Origin: Dipodascopsis uninucleata var. uninucleata
Taxonomy: Eukaryota; Ascomycota; Lipomycetes; Lipomycetales; Lipomycetaceae
DNA: 64,000 nucleotides
Assembly (NCBI GenBank): GCA_030568195.1
Contig: JAJLTO010000004.1
Location: 1,178,001 to 1,242,000, forward strand
Reading direction: 5' to 3'
In this document: piece after piece, positions 12,134 to 25,100 of the stretch
Position numbering within the stretch: the stretch's first letter is position 1
Layout of the letters: each line of letters starts with the position of its first letter
The notes under the pieces: model-generated
The model's input: the letters and a program-made list of their open reading frames with translations, nothing else
What the model was told of the DNA's origin: nothing
Databases searched by the model: none
Translations under genes and position numbers: made by a program

Positions 12134-12739
12134 CTACTCAGAAGAAGGCTTCTTCCATTCTGAATTCCATATCTTTGTTGGTGGCGATTGGGTAGGAATA
12201 CGATATTCCAGTGGGAATCGTAACGATGCTTGTCGCTTCATGGCACTGTTGTATAATTCAGGACTAGTTCGTTCAAGTTCGTCGCAAGCCTGGACCATCT
12301 TTCTATACATAGTTTCAAGTTCTTGATGCCGCTTCTCCCGTTTCTCGCGACAGAGTAACATCCAAGCCTTATGAATAGTAGAATGCCGAATCTGGTCTTC
12401 ATATGACAATTTTAGACGTTTTGGTTGCTTCTTTCTGTGTGTTACCAAACTCATCAAGTTGACTATAGAGCATAACATGTTAGAAGACGCTCAACAGTAG
12501 TACTTATCCTTCCAATATCAAATAGCTCAATGTAAAATCTTACTCAATCTAGTTTTAGCAGCACTATCTGTTCCTGCTTTGTTCCGCTTTCCTCTGACCT
12601 GAACTGTACTTCCAGAAATAATTCTAGTTAAGGAGCTCCAACTATTACCGAAAATTTGCGATTCTGCTGAAAACCTAGTCAGCGGAAATGAAATGCCGCT
12701 TCCCCTCAGTCCACTTATTGTTTGTCTTATTCTGATCAT
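12134..12739 (-). CDS. MRPL28: Mitochondrial large-subunit ribosomal protein mL40 (MRPL28)
   Basis: Two exons, 12544-12739 and 12134-12462, joined by an 81-base intron in phase 1, give 174 residues. The N-terminus (MIRIRQTISGLRGSGISFPL) is basic, hydroxylated and free of acidic residues, a typical mitochondrial presequence. The body has the mL40 pattern: basic KKQPKRLKLS, a helical HKAWMLLCREKREKRHQELE segment, and the signature tail RFPLEYRIPTQSPP followed by KIWNSEWKKP. In yeast the protein sits in the mitochondrial 54S subunit, so its job is mitochondrial translation. Length and tail match fungal MRPL28. It lies upstream of ETF-QO on the same strand, with separate promoters likely. Confidence 0.85.
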
Positions 12740-13315
12740 TTTAAACGATTGAGTATATCTTCTAATGGATTTATTATGTTATTGATATACTATCATGTGG
12801 CTAAGAATGCAGCTGTTCAGAACGAGGTCGGAGTGGTCATACAAATCCTATCTCACAATTACCAAACTTTCTTTAGCTACTCTTCGGTCTCAAAAATAGT
12901 ACTATGGATTATATAATACAATCGCTATACTATATTAAAATATTAAGATCTATGGAATATTTCCTTCGCCTCCGCCAGCTTCGATTTTACACCAGCTATC
13001 TTTCTTTCCGATGACGAAGAAAAAAAATACAGGAATTTTCTACATAGTAGAGGTTAGGCATGAATACCCTAACCTCTGAACTAAATTATTATGAGCGAAT
13101 GCAAATTGATTTATGTATAGCATGTAACCAATATGTAGTACACTAAAAAGAACACTTTCACCGTAGATGAGATAGACTTTACTTACGTAGAGGAAACTGT
13201 GCGATACAAAAACGCGATGTGAGGTAGAACTTGATAGGAGCTATCGGCAACTCTACGATTACACTGTGGAGAATCATTAGCGTGCTGTGCAGACTTCAAA
13301 CAGTTAAGCTGGCAA
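12740..13315. other. Spacer between mL40 promoter and ETF-QO 3' end
   Basis: No gene seen. It must hold the mL40 promoter and the ETF-QO terminator. The short ORF 12722-12916 is chance. No site was recognised. Confidence 0.5.
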
Positions 13316-15316
13316 TTACTTACTCAAAACATATTTAGGTCCATCACCGCCTTCAGGACATTTCCAGTCGATGTCCCTTGTAGGATCCTTGATATCGCAA
13401 GTCTTGCAGTGTATACAATTTTGCGCATTAATCTGAAATCTGACGCCTTCTGGTTTGCTACTGTCAGGTATATATTCATACACACCAGCAGGGCAGAAGC
13501 GGTTTTCAATACCCTTGTATTTTGGATACGCCTTCGAGGTATGCTTGTCCTTTATAGCGACAGACAGAAGTGTTAGGAGCTATATTTCTTATATGCAGAG
13601 GAGAGAATATAAACTTACCCAATCATCGACTTTCAAATGAACCGGTTCATCTTCGTCATGCATAGTACCGGTACGATTCACACTTGTGAGAATGTCGAAG
13701 CTTAATTTTCCATCCGGCTTAGGATAGTCAATTGGAGGGTACTTGTCTGCAGTTTCAGTTGCCGCGGCATCTGTTGTCTTGTGATGGAATGTCCATGGTA
13801 TACGTCCCTTTAATAGTAAAGTGTCCAAGCCAGAGTAAAGGATGCCACCATATAGACCAACCGGGTTATGGAAGGAAGGACGAATATTGCGTACTTCATA
13901 AAGCTCTTTGTATACCCAGGATTTCTTATAACTTTCCTCATAGTTAATCAGTTCAATAGGCTTTGAACTAGTAGAATCACAAGTGATAGCTTCAAATGCA
14001 CTTTCAGCGGCGAGCATACCAGTCTTCATAGCAGTATGCGAACCTTTAATCTTTGGAACATTGACAAATCCAGCAGAACAACCAATTAACGCTCCACCAG
14101 GGAAGTATAGTTTTGGAACAGACTGGAATCCACCCTCGTTCAAAGCACGAGCACCATAAGAAATACATCGTCCGTTCTTAAGAACATCTGAATAGAATGG
14201 GTGATGTTTCATTCTCTGAAATTCTCTGAATGGAGAAATCCATGGATTTTTATAGTCAAGGCCGACGACTAGACCAATACTGATGAGTCTATCGCCAAAA
14301 TGATACATAAATCCTCCTCCATAAACATCCTTACTCAGAGGCCAACCAACTGCGTGAGAAACTTCACCTTCACGCCAGTTTTCTTCAGGAACTTCCCATA
14401 TCTCTTTTAAACCAATTCCGTACGTTTGTGGATCACAATCCTTTCGTAAGTCGAATTTCTTTATTACTCCTTTTGTAAGTGATCCGTGACAGCCCTCAGC
14501 AAGTAAAGTAACTTTTGCTCTGAACTCCATCCCGCGCTGGAAGCTGTCCTTTGGATGACCAGTCTTTGAAACACCCATATCATTTGTAGCTATTCCAGTA
14601 ACAGCCCCATTCTCATCGTATGTCAATTCATTCACAGAAAATCCAGGATAGATCTCAACTCCTAAGTCCTCTGCTTTCTCAGCAAGCCACTTCACGACTT
14701 CGCTCAGACTTCCGATATAGTTTCCATGGTTATGCATTTGAGGCGGCTCTGGTATAGGGATAGCATACTTTTCCGTTAAAAATCTCATCTTGTCAGATTT
14801 GACAGCAGTAAGTAGTTTCGGAGGGGATTCCAGCCAGTCTGGTAGAAGTTCGTTTAGGGCGCTTGGCTCGATTACAGCACCAGACAGTATATGGGCACCT
14901 ACATCAAAAGAAGTTAACACAGTATCTTCGAAAGAAAAATAAATTAATTACTTACCCACATCGGGAGCCTTATCCAAGAGAACGACACGAATTTCCTTTC
15001 CAGTTTCTCGTTCAAGTTGCTTTAGTCTTATGGCGGCTGCTAAACCAGCTGGACCACCACCGACGATCACAACATCTGTCTCATCGGTTTCTCTTGGCTC
15101 ATTCAGTATTTCCAACTCTTCTTCAGTCAAAGAGCTTGACACGTTATCTTTACCTCTCAGACGACCAGGAGCATGAAACTGGCGATAAGTGTTAACAGTA
15201 GCAGATTGTAACTTTTTTGAGAAATATAATGATGATCGACTAATTGATGCGGAAGCAGATATTCTGGTTTTGCACAGTATTCTAGATCCTGTCAATAATA
15301 CGTCTCTAAGTGTCAT
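13316..15316 (-). CDS. CIR2: Electron transfer flavoprotein-ubiquinone oxidoreductase
   Basis: Three exons, 14956-15316, 13619-14898 and 13316-13549, with introns of 57 and 69 bases, give 624 residues (the human enzyme has 617). The N-terminus has a mitochondrial presequence rich in R, S and K. FAD binding: [20 protein letters not shown] (GGGPAG at residues 86-91). The middle carries typical motifs such as [10 protein letters not shown] and [19 protein letters not shown]. The last exon holds the single 4Fe-4S cluster ligands: Cys566 in CPAGVYEY and Cys592, 595 and 598 in NCIHCKTCD, with spacing as in the human enzyme. It passes electrons from ETF (fatty acid and amino acid breakdown) to ubiquinone at the inner mitochondrial membrane. 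The stop TAA 13316-13318 overlaps a potential donor (GTAAGT), but ending at PKYVLSK agrees with family length. Confidence 0.93.
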
Positions 15317-17656
15317 ACTGGACAGAAGGACTTGTAAGAAAGATTATCGAAGCACAAGACACGATGATTTATGATAAATACTATGATGATGTCGCTAGCA
15401 GATCTCGTAATGACTAGCTTGTTTTGTTTTTCTCCTTGAGCTGGAATTTCTTAACTTCCATCAACAAGATGAATCTAAAATATGGAGGTAGAATAGCAGT
15501 CTAATTGAATGAGAAGTCTGTATTTACGGACTAGCTATATTTTCGGCTGTATACTCTGGTGGTCGGTGTATGAGTTTCCAGATGATGTTGAAAAATATTT
15601 GGCTTCATTGTAAATCTTAAATGAGTCTAATAGAATAATTACCCAATGACGGAATAGTTATTACTACCACTTTTCAAAGCAACAAGGGCAGACAATTTGA
15701 ACCTTACGGAGAACCAGCTATGCACTTTCGACAGGGTATAATCATGACATAGCTCCTCCTCTGACCAGATTTCTGTGAATAGTCACAGCGGAGAAGGCTA
15801 CTGGTAGATCGTGTAATATGAACGTACAGACGACAGTACGAATAAGCAGCGAATTCGTAAATTGCAGAGCGAAGAATTCAAACCAAGATGAACACGAACT
15901 GACAGATCGAATCTCATGTAAATAATGACAAAGTAAATAGAAGAAACAGAAAATATAAATTTCAGGTTCTTTTCTTCCAGGTTATATCCTCCTATACATT
16001 TACATAGATATTTATGTATGAAATTTCTCACTACAATGAGCCCTGATATTATGCGAACATCATTCATTATACTAAAATCAAGACCGTTGTAGCCTTAATA
16101 TTACCACCGCTATTATCACCGCGTTCTGTTTCTAGTGCTATTACTTTCATATGATCAACTACAGAGAGCTCTCAGAACAATGCCTCTTTATACCTACAGG
16201 ATTCGTTCGTTACAGTTTAGTAGATCTGTCTGCTACAGTCGCGCGATACCACCTTCAGCTTCCAAAAATCATTTATAAGCCTAGTATTAGTACAATTGAA
16301 ACAATCGTCATATTATCTTCTGTTTGCCGTGCAGTGCCAAATATCTCTTCTAAAAAGCCCTAGAGACCTTTCATGACTCTCACATCCCCAGATCAAAAAG
16401 CGCAGCTCATACAGCGACATCTGCTTAAATTCGCCTTTCGTATGACAATACAAGCTCACATTCTTATAGTCTCATATACTACTCGCCTACTCAAGTCCTA
16501 TATCCCTACAAAACAGTAGATTGAAATAAATATCATCATCATGCCTACGGTCGTTATGTTCTATACACGCCCTGCCTTTTCCCCTTTTTATGTACGGCAG
16601 TTGCACAAGACCTGCCCCGCTTCACCCGAGTAACAGCCGAAGCTTTATCGATATTAGGGTATCTTTTACTTGATCAAGTGATGAGTCTTAAGTAACAGAG
16701 TATCATAGTTACCCTAACCTATATTACCTGTTTCTCAGTAAGTCTAAAGAAAAATTCCACAGCGCAAATATTGTAGGCACTCAGAAAGCAAGGCAAAAAA
16801 GACAACAGCTTTGCAGCATCTTTGTTGATCAAGTAATCACTATTAGTTTTCTTGAGTGGTTCCACGTCCGCGGTATAATTAATTTCTGCATAGTAAGCCA
16901 GAAGCACTAGTAGATCTCGGCGACTAGAAGAATATCGGATTCAATCGTGCACGCAGGTAATGAATAAATAGATGGAGTGCTCATTACTTTAAAGAGATGC
17001 GGTTGATAGACATCGAAGGAAAAAGAGATGGTAGAGAAAAAAGGGACTTTGGAATAGCAGGAGTGGCTATGGAAGTTAACAGCATGAATGAGAAGGCATT
17101 TAGAAACATTTAGAATTGAGGACCTAGGAAGGTCTCGTAAAGATTGATTGATTAGATAGACTGACTGGTGCTCGTCTAGTTATACGAAGATTCTCTTTTT
17201 GTGGGCAATGCATTTGACGGCTTCGCATCAGTGTTTTGCACAACCTATAGCTTAGATTTTCATTTCTTTTAACATCCCCCCTTGCGCCCTCGCAGGCTTA
17301 TCAACCTGAATCTGGTTTCGTTTGTATTATTTCAGTTGGTGTGCGTCTTTAAAAGCACCGTATATAAATTTTATACGCTCACAAAACGCAAAATAATATA
17401 CTATTAAGTATTCTTGTTCACTGCAACGAAGTTTAGTGTATGACAGTCCGGAAACTTTTGAGGAGCATAGAACGAGCAAGAACGCTACAGCATATGATAA
17501 TTTCGGAAAGAATATAATAGGTTTCACTTCGACTGGCATATTTCCTATAATCGATATAGATTGATGTTCTTGATTTTGTGTGTATATATGTGTATTCATA
17601 TGTGTGCCCTCTAGTTTGCTCTTCCACAGTAAAAGTTAAGTGTCAAAAGTGACAAA
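15317..17656. other. Divergent spacer, ETF-QO and CCR4 promoters
   Basis: About 2.3 kb with no convincing gene; scattered ORFs (15798-16067, 16151-16363, 17327-17627) lack any recognisable feature. A pyrimidine-rich patch lies at 16560-16600 and a purine-rich stretch at 17010-17060. Just before CCR4, ATG 17588 opens an 8-codon upstream ORF ending TAG 17612-17614, 42 bases before the CCR4 ATG. Confidence 0.5.
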
Positions 17657-19699
17657 ATGCAAATGAATATTGGTGGTGGACCAGGAGTCAAATATCAACC
17701 ACATAATGTGCTCGATCATTCTAATCTTCAGTCGCTTACACAATCTCCAACGTCGAATTCGATGCATAATCCTCTAGGATTTTCTAATGGATCACTACAA
17801 CAGTCTTCTGCTGCGTATTCTCCCCATGCGCAACAGCAACAGCAACAGCAGCAATCACAATCCCAGCAACAGCAACAGCAATCACAGATTAGTGCAGGTC
17901 AGAATCAGTCACAAGGTAGCAATGGAGCATCATCTTATATGATGCTACCCAACTGGCAACAACAAATTCACTTAGCTCAGCTCTCCAGACAGAGTGGAGC
18001 ACCACATCACCATGCCCGTGCTGCGGCTGCAATTTCAAGAGGTGTTGCGCCTCCAGCGGGCTTGGCTCTGCATGACATTTCTATGTATTCTAACGCAGCC
18101 ACCAGTGCAGCAACTCTTCGGAATTACCGTGGTGCGCATACTAGAATGGAGTCGTCTGATGCTGAACAGGTTGAGCGTGTTCAAGGTACAGATAATAAAG
18201 AAAAGCGACAGGATTGGGCAGCGTTGGATATGGGTGGTCAAGGTCTCAGAAACTTGAGTATCTCACTATTCAATTACCAGTTTCTTGATAAGCTATATAT
18301 TAACCATAACAGATTAACAACGTTACCTGCTGCAATCGGGAAGTTAAATCAACTTTCCATTTTAGATCTCTCAGGAAATCTTCTTTCCGCATTGCCAGCA
18401 GAGATCGGGTTGATTGTGAATCTGAAAATGCTTCTATTATTTGACAATAACATTCATGTTCTTCCTCCTGAACTCGGATTGTTATACAAGCTTGATGTAT
18501 TAGGTATAGAAGGTAATCCTTTACCTGAGTCTACTAAGACTCTTATGGCTAAAGAAGGAACAAAAGGAGTTGTTGTAGATTTGCGTGATAATAGTCCTGT
18601 TCCCGCCAATCCGCCTCCTCCACGAGATTGGATTGTGCTAGAAGAGAAAGATCCCGACAAGGATGCCGCTGAGGAAGGTATATTTACAGTGGCAACCTAT
18701 AACATTTTATGCGACAAATACGCATACGGAAGTCTTTACGGATATACTCCTTCATGGGCTCTGGTTTGGGAATATCGTCGGGAGACAATTAAGCAGGAAA
18801 TCATGGAATACGATGCCGACATTCTATGTGTACAAGAAGTTGACGCTGCTACATATGATGATTTCTTGTTGCCAATTTTCGAACCAAAAGGCTACCAAGG
18901 TTTCTTCTGGCCCAAAACTAGAGCAAAAACAATGAGTGAAAGTGAAAGACAGCGAGTGGATGGTTGTGTGACACTGTTTAAGACATCTTCGTTCAAGTTG
19001 TTAGAGCAACACCCTATTGAATTCAATCAGTTAGCTCTGAAGAAGGAAGACTTTAAAAAATGTCCTGATATCTATAACAGAGTCATGACTAGAGATCATA
19101 TTGCAATCGTATGCTTCCTAGAGCATGTTAAGACGGGAAATCGTCTTATATTGGCTAACGCACATCTACATTGGGATCCTCTTGATTGTGATGTTAAATT
19201 AGTTCAAACTGGTCTCATGTTGGAAGAGCTTGAGCGATTGTCTGAAAAGTTTGTCAAGGTCCCATTCTTCGCTGATTCAAAGATGAGAACACCGTATCCT
19301 GCTGGCAACAAGATTCCATTGATGATCTGCGGTGATTTTAACTCAACTCCAGATAGTGGTGTTTACCAGTTGTTGTCTCAAGGAAGTATTCCCGGAGATC
19401 ATCCAGATATGCAGGGATATACTTATGGTAAGTACACTGAAGTCGGTATAAACCACAGATTCCCTATGAAATCGTCATATTCACATATCGGGGAGCTCTC
19501 ATTTACTAATCGTACGCCTGGATTCACTGGCGCTATTGATTATCTATGGTATTCTACCAGTTGCTTGAACGTTATGGGATTAATTGGCGAAGTAGACAAG
19601 GAATATATGTCCAAGGTCGTTGGATTTCCCAACGCACATTTTCCTTCAGATCATATTTCCATTTTTGCTCAGCTGCAATTTAGAAAGAACAACAACTAG
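17657..19699 (+). CDS. CCR4: CCR4-type poly(A) deadenylase (LRR + EEP nuclease)
   Basis: Single exon, 680 residues. The N-terminal third is disordered and Gln-rich (poly-Q at about residues 59-77). Leucine-rich repeats follow at about 200-295 (LYINHNRLTTLPAAIGKL, LDLSGNLLSALPAEIG), which in yeast bind Caf1/Pop2. The C-terminal endonuclease/exonuclease/phosphatase domain starts at VATYNILCDKYAY (about 343). It has the catalytic Glu in CVQEVD (about 391), AHLHWDP (about 501), ICGDFNSTPDSGVY (about 558), AIDYLWYS, and the final catalytic SDH in FPSDHISIFAQL (about 661). All motifs look intact. The protein is the catalytic subunit of the CCR4-NOT complex and shortens mRNA poly(A) tails in the cytoplasm. 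A T-rich 3' UTR follows. Confidence 0.95.
   Translation: MQMNIGGGPGVKYQPHNVLDHSNLQSLTQSPTSNSMHNPLGFSNGSLQQSSAAYSPHAQQQQQQQQSQSQQQQQQSQISAGQNQSQGSNGASSYMMLPNWQQQIHLAQLSRQSGAPHHHARAAAAISRGVAPPAGLALHDISMYSNAATSAATLRNYRGAHTRMESSDAEQVERVQGTDNKEKRQDWAALDMGGQGLRNLSISLFNYQFLDKLYINHNRLTTLPAAIGKLNQLSILDLSGNLLSALPAEIGLIVNLKMLLLFDNNIHVLPPELGLLYKLDVLGIEGNPLPESTKTLMAKEGTKGVVVDLRDNSPVPANPPPPRDWIVLEEKDPDKDAAEEGIFTVATYNILCDKYAYGSLYGYTPSWALVWEYRRETIKQEIMEYDADILCVQEVDAATYDDFLLPIFEPKGYQGFFWPKTRAKTMSESERQRVDGCVTLFKTSSFKLLEQHPIEFNQLALKKEDFKKCPDIYNRVMTRDHIAIVCFLEHVKTGNRLILANAHLHWDPLDCDVKLVQTGLMLEELERLSEKFVKVPFFADSKMRTPYPAGNKIPLMICGDFNSTPDSGVYQLLSQGSIPGDHPDMQGYTYGKYTEVGINHRFPMKSSYSHIGELSFTNRTPGFTGAIDYLWYSTSCLNVMGLIGEVDKEYMSKVVGFPNAHFPSDHISIFAQLQFRKNNN
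17831..17887 (+). repeat. CAA/CAG repeat coding poly-Gln in CCR4
   Basis: Two blocks of mixed CAA and CAG codons, with a Ser-containing break, encode a Gln tract in the disordered N-terminal part. The mixture of CAA and CAG should limit slippage. Such tracts vary in length between strains. Confidence 0.85.
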
Positions 19700-20495
19700 G
19701 TGTGGGTGATCTTGTATATTTTGTGAGGTTTTATATATTAGTTTTTGTATCTTTAACTTCAACTTTATCTGATCTTTCAAGTTTTGTAATTTTACTTCAG
19801 AGTTGAGCTTTGTATTTATTTGTTATATTCAGCCTCTCTTGAGTTCTTTCCTTATATTATTACTTCTGTGTGATACTTGTTTTTATTTTCCTTATCTTTG
19901 ACTTCAATTGTCCTCCCTCTCCGCTTTTTTAGTTGATTGCTGTCTCGATTGACGACTGCCAGCTAATGGTATTGGTCCTAATTTTCGTTTCATATTATTA
20001 CTATGATATATTATTTATTTCTATTTATTGTTAATTTTTCTTCTGTTGTTTTGTATTTGTTTCGATCTACTGTTTATTTCTATGAGCTCGTTTCTGAATC
20101 TTTTGACCTCAATAGCATCTGTCATGAATTTACGAGGAGATACTGGTCTATGTTTGCAATAGTAATCAATTGACATAATTTAGTTTTATGGGCCCTTTTT
20201 CTTCTACTGCTTAATGAGAAGTTGGAGTATGTCATATACTATTCCGGGTGTAATATAAGTGGTTTTCCTCTTGATCTAGTTTTTAATATCTCGTGTGTTT
20301 GGAAGTATCCAGTGAGAAATTTGGTAAAGGGTTCAGCATATAGCCGTCTAACGGTTAGCCGGCTTTCGGGAGCACTTAAAAATAAACATTTCCAGTTCCA
20401 TTCAATCCACATAATACCATTTAGATATCTCATAGACTAGAGAGATATTGACGTGCTCCAATCATTTTAATAAAATTATACTATTGTTTATAACT
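19700..20495. other. CCR4 3' region and PHO13 promoter
   Basis: Strongly T-rich from 19700 to about 20070, as expected for the CCR4 3' UTR and terminator. Nothing recognisable is seen from there to the PHO13 start at 20496; the ORFs 20222-20440 (+) and 20239-20433 (-) are overlapping chance frames. Confidence 0.5.
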
Positions 20496-21696
20496 ATGGC
20501 ACCTATCAAGATCACTACTAAAGAACAAGCAGAAGAATTTTTGTCTAAATTCGACTTTTTTATCTTTGACTGTGATGGTAAGAACTGCATTAGGCATATT
20601 AATATAGTATAATATGAGCTAGTTCTTGTCATATTTATGCTCATATACTGATGATATAACCAATTACGCTGACTAGATCTTTTATGTAGGTGTTTTATGG
20701 CAGGGGGATGTTCTTCTCCCATATGCTAAGGAAGCATTAGAGCTTCTCCGATCAAAAGGTAAAGTATCATTCTATTTAGTGGAACTGGAAATTGAGTTGT
20801 TGCAAGAATTACGGATCCTGTAAATAACATAGTGTCTACGAATCGTTGTTCGAGAATTACTCGCTAATAGAATTTCCTTGTACACAGGAAAGAAGTTAAT
20901 ATTCGTTACAAACAATTCCACCAAGTCGAGGAAGGCGTATGCTAAAAAGTTCGCAAAACTTGGAATCGAGGTTTCTCCAGTAAGTTAGCACTCAACTAAT
21001 TTTTAAACTTCATTAACTGAGTTGTCTCTTATTCTATAGGAAGAAGTGTTTGGTTCAGCATATTCAGCTGCAATATATCTCAAGAAGGTGGTCAACTTCC
21101 CTTCTGATAAGAAAGTGCTTGTTCTCGGAGAATCTGGTATCGAGGAAGAGCTTGATAGCGAAGGTATTCGGTATGTCGTTGGAACAGACCCTGACTACAG
21201 ACGCGATATCACTCCAGCGGATTACGAAAATATTGTTGTTGATCCCACAATTGGCTGTGTTCTGAGCGGTCTTGATACCCATATCAACTATCTGAAGCTT
21301 TCACATGCTCTCATTCAGCTCCAGAACCCAGAGACTTTATTTTTGGCCACTAACATCGACTCCACTTATCCAACCAATGGTAAGCTCTTTCCTGGAGCGG
21401 GAACTATGTGCGCGCCTTTGATTCTTGCTTCCAGGAGACAGCCAATATCTCTTGGTAAACCATCACAAGCTATGATGGATTGCGTGAAGGCTAAGTACGA
21501 CTTTGACCCTGTTCGAGCTTGCATGGTCGGTGACAGACTAGACACGGATATCAAGTTCGGAAGAAGTGGTGGACTTGGAACTCTCTTTGTCCTGACTGGT
21601 GTTCACCAAGAAGCTGATGCTTTAGCTGAGCTAGAAGATTCTGCACCTCATTTTTACATGACGAAGCTTGGAGATATCTATGAGCTCTTAAAATGA
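20496..21696 (+). CDS. PHO13: PHO13-type HAD phosphatase (4-nitrophenylphosphatase / phosphoglycolate phosphatase)
   Basis: Four exons, 20496-20577, 20690-20758, 20888-20979 and 21040-21696, give 299 residues (yeast Pho13 has 312). HAD motif I is [11 protein letters not shown] with nucleophile Asp25 and acid/base Asp27. Motif II is [10 protein letters not shown] in exon 3. The C2-type cap follows, with [12 protein letters not shown] and [12 protein letters not shown]. Motifs III and IV are in GKPSQAMMD and [13 protein letters not shown]. The family hydrolyses phosphoglycolate and other damaged phospho-metabolites in the cytosol; the old name comes from activity on p-nitrophenyl phosphate. Introns split the gene near the N-terminus only. 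All catalytic motifs are present. Confidence 0.93.
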
Positions 21697-22107
21697 TATA
21701 CACGTGTTTGATGATTTACTAAGATCTTTCGAGTATTTAATTGCGTTATACCTAGGTTAAAGAACTAGATCTATAGACAAAAGTACTTGCTAATCGATAA
21801 TTTTTGGATTTTTGCTGGTACAAACAACTGAGTTTCATACATTAATATTTAGAAACTATATATCGCCTTTTACTATGTTCATAGACTCCAACTACTTATA
21901 GACGCCGTTTTTTGACTTAATATACAAGATAATCTCAAGAAAGCAAACTTCCATATTCCAGTCGTATTATTACTGTTCGCTAACCAACAAATTTATAAAA
22001 TAATACTAGCTTGAGTAGAACACAAGCGTGCTTGAAGATAATAGGATATAAACGCCGAATAAGCAAACGCATTAAGCTGCAAATAGCAAAATCTAAAGAA
22101 GAATAAC
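21697..22107. other. Convergent 3' region, PHO13 and SMC1
   Basis: AT-rich, no gene seen. It should hold both terminators. Confidence 0.5.
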
Positions 22108-25100
22108 TTAGGCTTCTGGATAAGCCCTTAGATCCAGTGTCAACGCTCTTGAACTGTTCTCCAATTGTGCACGATAAATACCGACAAGTGCATCGGATCT
22201 TTGAAAAAGAGCATTCTTCAAACTGATAACAATAAATTGAAAGCCGGGACCAGCATGATCATGGATATAGTTTGCAATCTTAGCAACGTTAGCATTGTCC
22301 AGCGCTGCGTCTACTTCGTCCAAAACAAAGAATGGCGAAGGTCGATAAGAATGGATTGAGAATAATAAAGCGAGCGCAGCCATAGTCTTCTCACCTCCAG
22401 AGAGCTGCTCCATATCTCTGAATCTTTTCATCGGAGGCATCGCATGATACTTGATACCATCAAGATACGGCTCGTCCTGGTCTTCGATTGTTAAATAAGC
22501 TGTACCTCCTAAGGGAAAAGCTTTGCTGCGAGTAAGATCCTTATAAATCCGATCTATCTGTTCTGCAATATGTTCATAGGCTTTGTTAAATAGTTCCAAG
22601 CGTCTCTCTTTAACTGCGTTGAATCGGTCTTTCGCATTCTTAGCTCCCTTTCTCGCCTTATCGAACTCCTGTTCTGTATCATGTAGGCGGTCCTCCACTT
22701 CCTCAAGTCGTTCCAAAGCCTTCATGTTAGGAGACATTTTTTCTAAGTCTGACGTAAGAGTCTTGATATTGTCTAGCAATGTCTCTTCAACTTCATCTGC
22801 TCCATTATCTTTAAGATCGTCATCTAGTGAATCATAATCAACTTCGATTCCATAATCTTCATTTGCCCCCGGGACCTGCGAAGGTCCAGACTCTTCATCC
22901 AGTTCCATCAAGTTATCTTGTATTGGATCACCTCCAATTGGAACATCATCTAAGGACCCTCTTATTAAAGGTATGTCAATACTCTCCATCTTACAATTAC
23001 GTAAAACATTCATCTTGAGAGCAACCGCCTTCTCCAGTTCTTCTTGTATTGATACAATGGATCTTGAATAGTCGTCAATCTGTTTAGATATAAACTGAAC
23101 TTCACCTTTTTGCTTGGACACTTCTTCCGCTCTATTTGCCACTAGATCCTTGTATCTGTTATGCTCGTCGGAATTGGAGAGAACTTCTGCTTTCAGAAGA
23201 TCAATCTCCTCTCTGATAGCAGCCTTCTCACCTTTTAGCTGTTCCACAAGTTGCCTCTCGCGTTCAATATTTGTATTAATATTGGCGATACGTTCAGTTG
23301 TTTCGTTCAATCTTTCTGCTTCAAATTTGTATTGGTTGTTTAGTCTTGACTTCTGTGTCGTATACTCAAGACGTTTTCTTGAGGCCTCCTGAAGTATAGC
23401 ACCCTGGAACTCTTCGTATTCACGAATTGAAGATACCTTAATCTTCCTACAAAAGTCCTGGAATATCGAATTCTCAATCTGTCGTACTCTTTCCTCAAGT
23501 TCTACAGACTGTGCATTGAGACCCTCAAGCTTCGATTGTGACTGCTCTAGCTTTGGAAGAAGCTCCTGAAGTTGTCGTTCAATAAACTTGACTTCTGTTT
23601 GCTTTCCTTGCAAGACTCGCTTAATACTTGCTAGCTCGTCACGCTCAATATCCAGACGTTGTTCGATTCCCGATATCTCACTCGATAATGATTGCTCGTA
23701 GTTTGGATGCTGCTTATTTTTTGCCAGCTCTGCAAGCTCCATCAACAGATTATCTTTTAATCTTTGGAGACCCTTGACAGCATTATCTTCCCATTTCTTT
23801 GTATTAGAGCTGTTACTTCGACCTCCAGTCATAAGCCCACCTTTGTGGATCACTGAACCATCAAGTGTAACAGCTTTCGCGTCGATACCTTGCTCCCATC
23901 TAAGCTGCTTTGCCACGTTGATATCGTCACAGACTATCGCGCTACCACATACATATTGCATTGCACGTTCATTTGTAGCATCAAAATCTATTGTATCAAT
24001 TGCCAATCGCATTTGCTTGTGCATGCCCCTAAGGTTGGTAGAAATAGGTTTAACAACTACTGAATCTAGAGGAATAAAAGTGCAAATGCCGCTACGTTGC
24101 TCACGCATATATGCTATACATTCGGTAGCAGTCTTCTGAGTATCAACAACGACAGCATCAAAATTCCTTCCAAGAACTGTGACCATCGCAGTTTCATATT
24201 TCCGCTGCTTCGGTTTGCAAAGGTCAGATACACGACCTCTGACTCCCGGAATCAAGCGCTTCAAAGAAGCAATACTCTCACGAAGCCTTAGTTCACGTTC
24301 GGACTCACGTTTATCAGCATTGACATCGATAAGTTCGCTGAGACATTTCTGAAGTTTTTCGTTAAGCTCCTTCTCCTTTGCAGACTGTTGTAGACGCTCG
24401 TTCACTAGCTTAGATAATTGTTGCCGTTTAGATTCGGCGTCTTGGAGATCCTGATTAATAGATCCAGAAACTTGATCTGATTTAGTCGAATTTGCAGAAA
24501 TTTCATCCTGTAGCCTTGTGCGTTGCCTTTCAAATTCTTGCATCTTACTCTGCAAGCTATTAAAACTATCTTCGTCTGCCTTTCTTTGTCTAATCAGATT
24601 ATCCAGTCGGCTCTTCTCACGAGCAGCCTGTCTATTAAAGTTCTCTTTTAGTTGATTATATTCCTTGAGATCATTTTCACTCAAAGATATTCCAGGACCT
24701 CTTCTTGCTGTTAACTGCTCTTGCTCAAACTGAGATATAGCTCTTTCTAGTATCTCCAAGTCTCTCTGAAGCTGAGCAACAGACGCTTGCTGCCTGGCGT
24801 GATCTGCCATAACTTCTTTCTGACGAGTTAAATGTCTTCTTTCATTTGCAGTAATAACTTTGATCTTTTCATCTACAGGTACCAAACTGGTTGATTTGTC
24901 TTCAATCATTTTTTCAAGCTTTTTTATACCGCGCTCCTGCTTCTGTAGCTGCCGCAGAACTTTTGCATGCTCTGTCTTGAGACCATCCAAAGTCTCCCGA
25001 GCTGAATCGCGTTCACCATACAACTCTCGTAATCTAACCTGATTGTCTTGTAATTCTGTTTTATTATTATCAATAGCCGCTTCGCAATGAAATAATTTCC

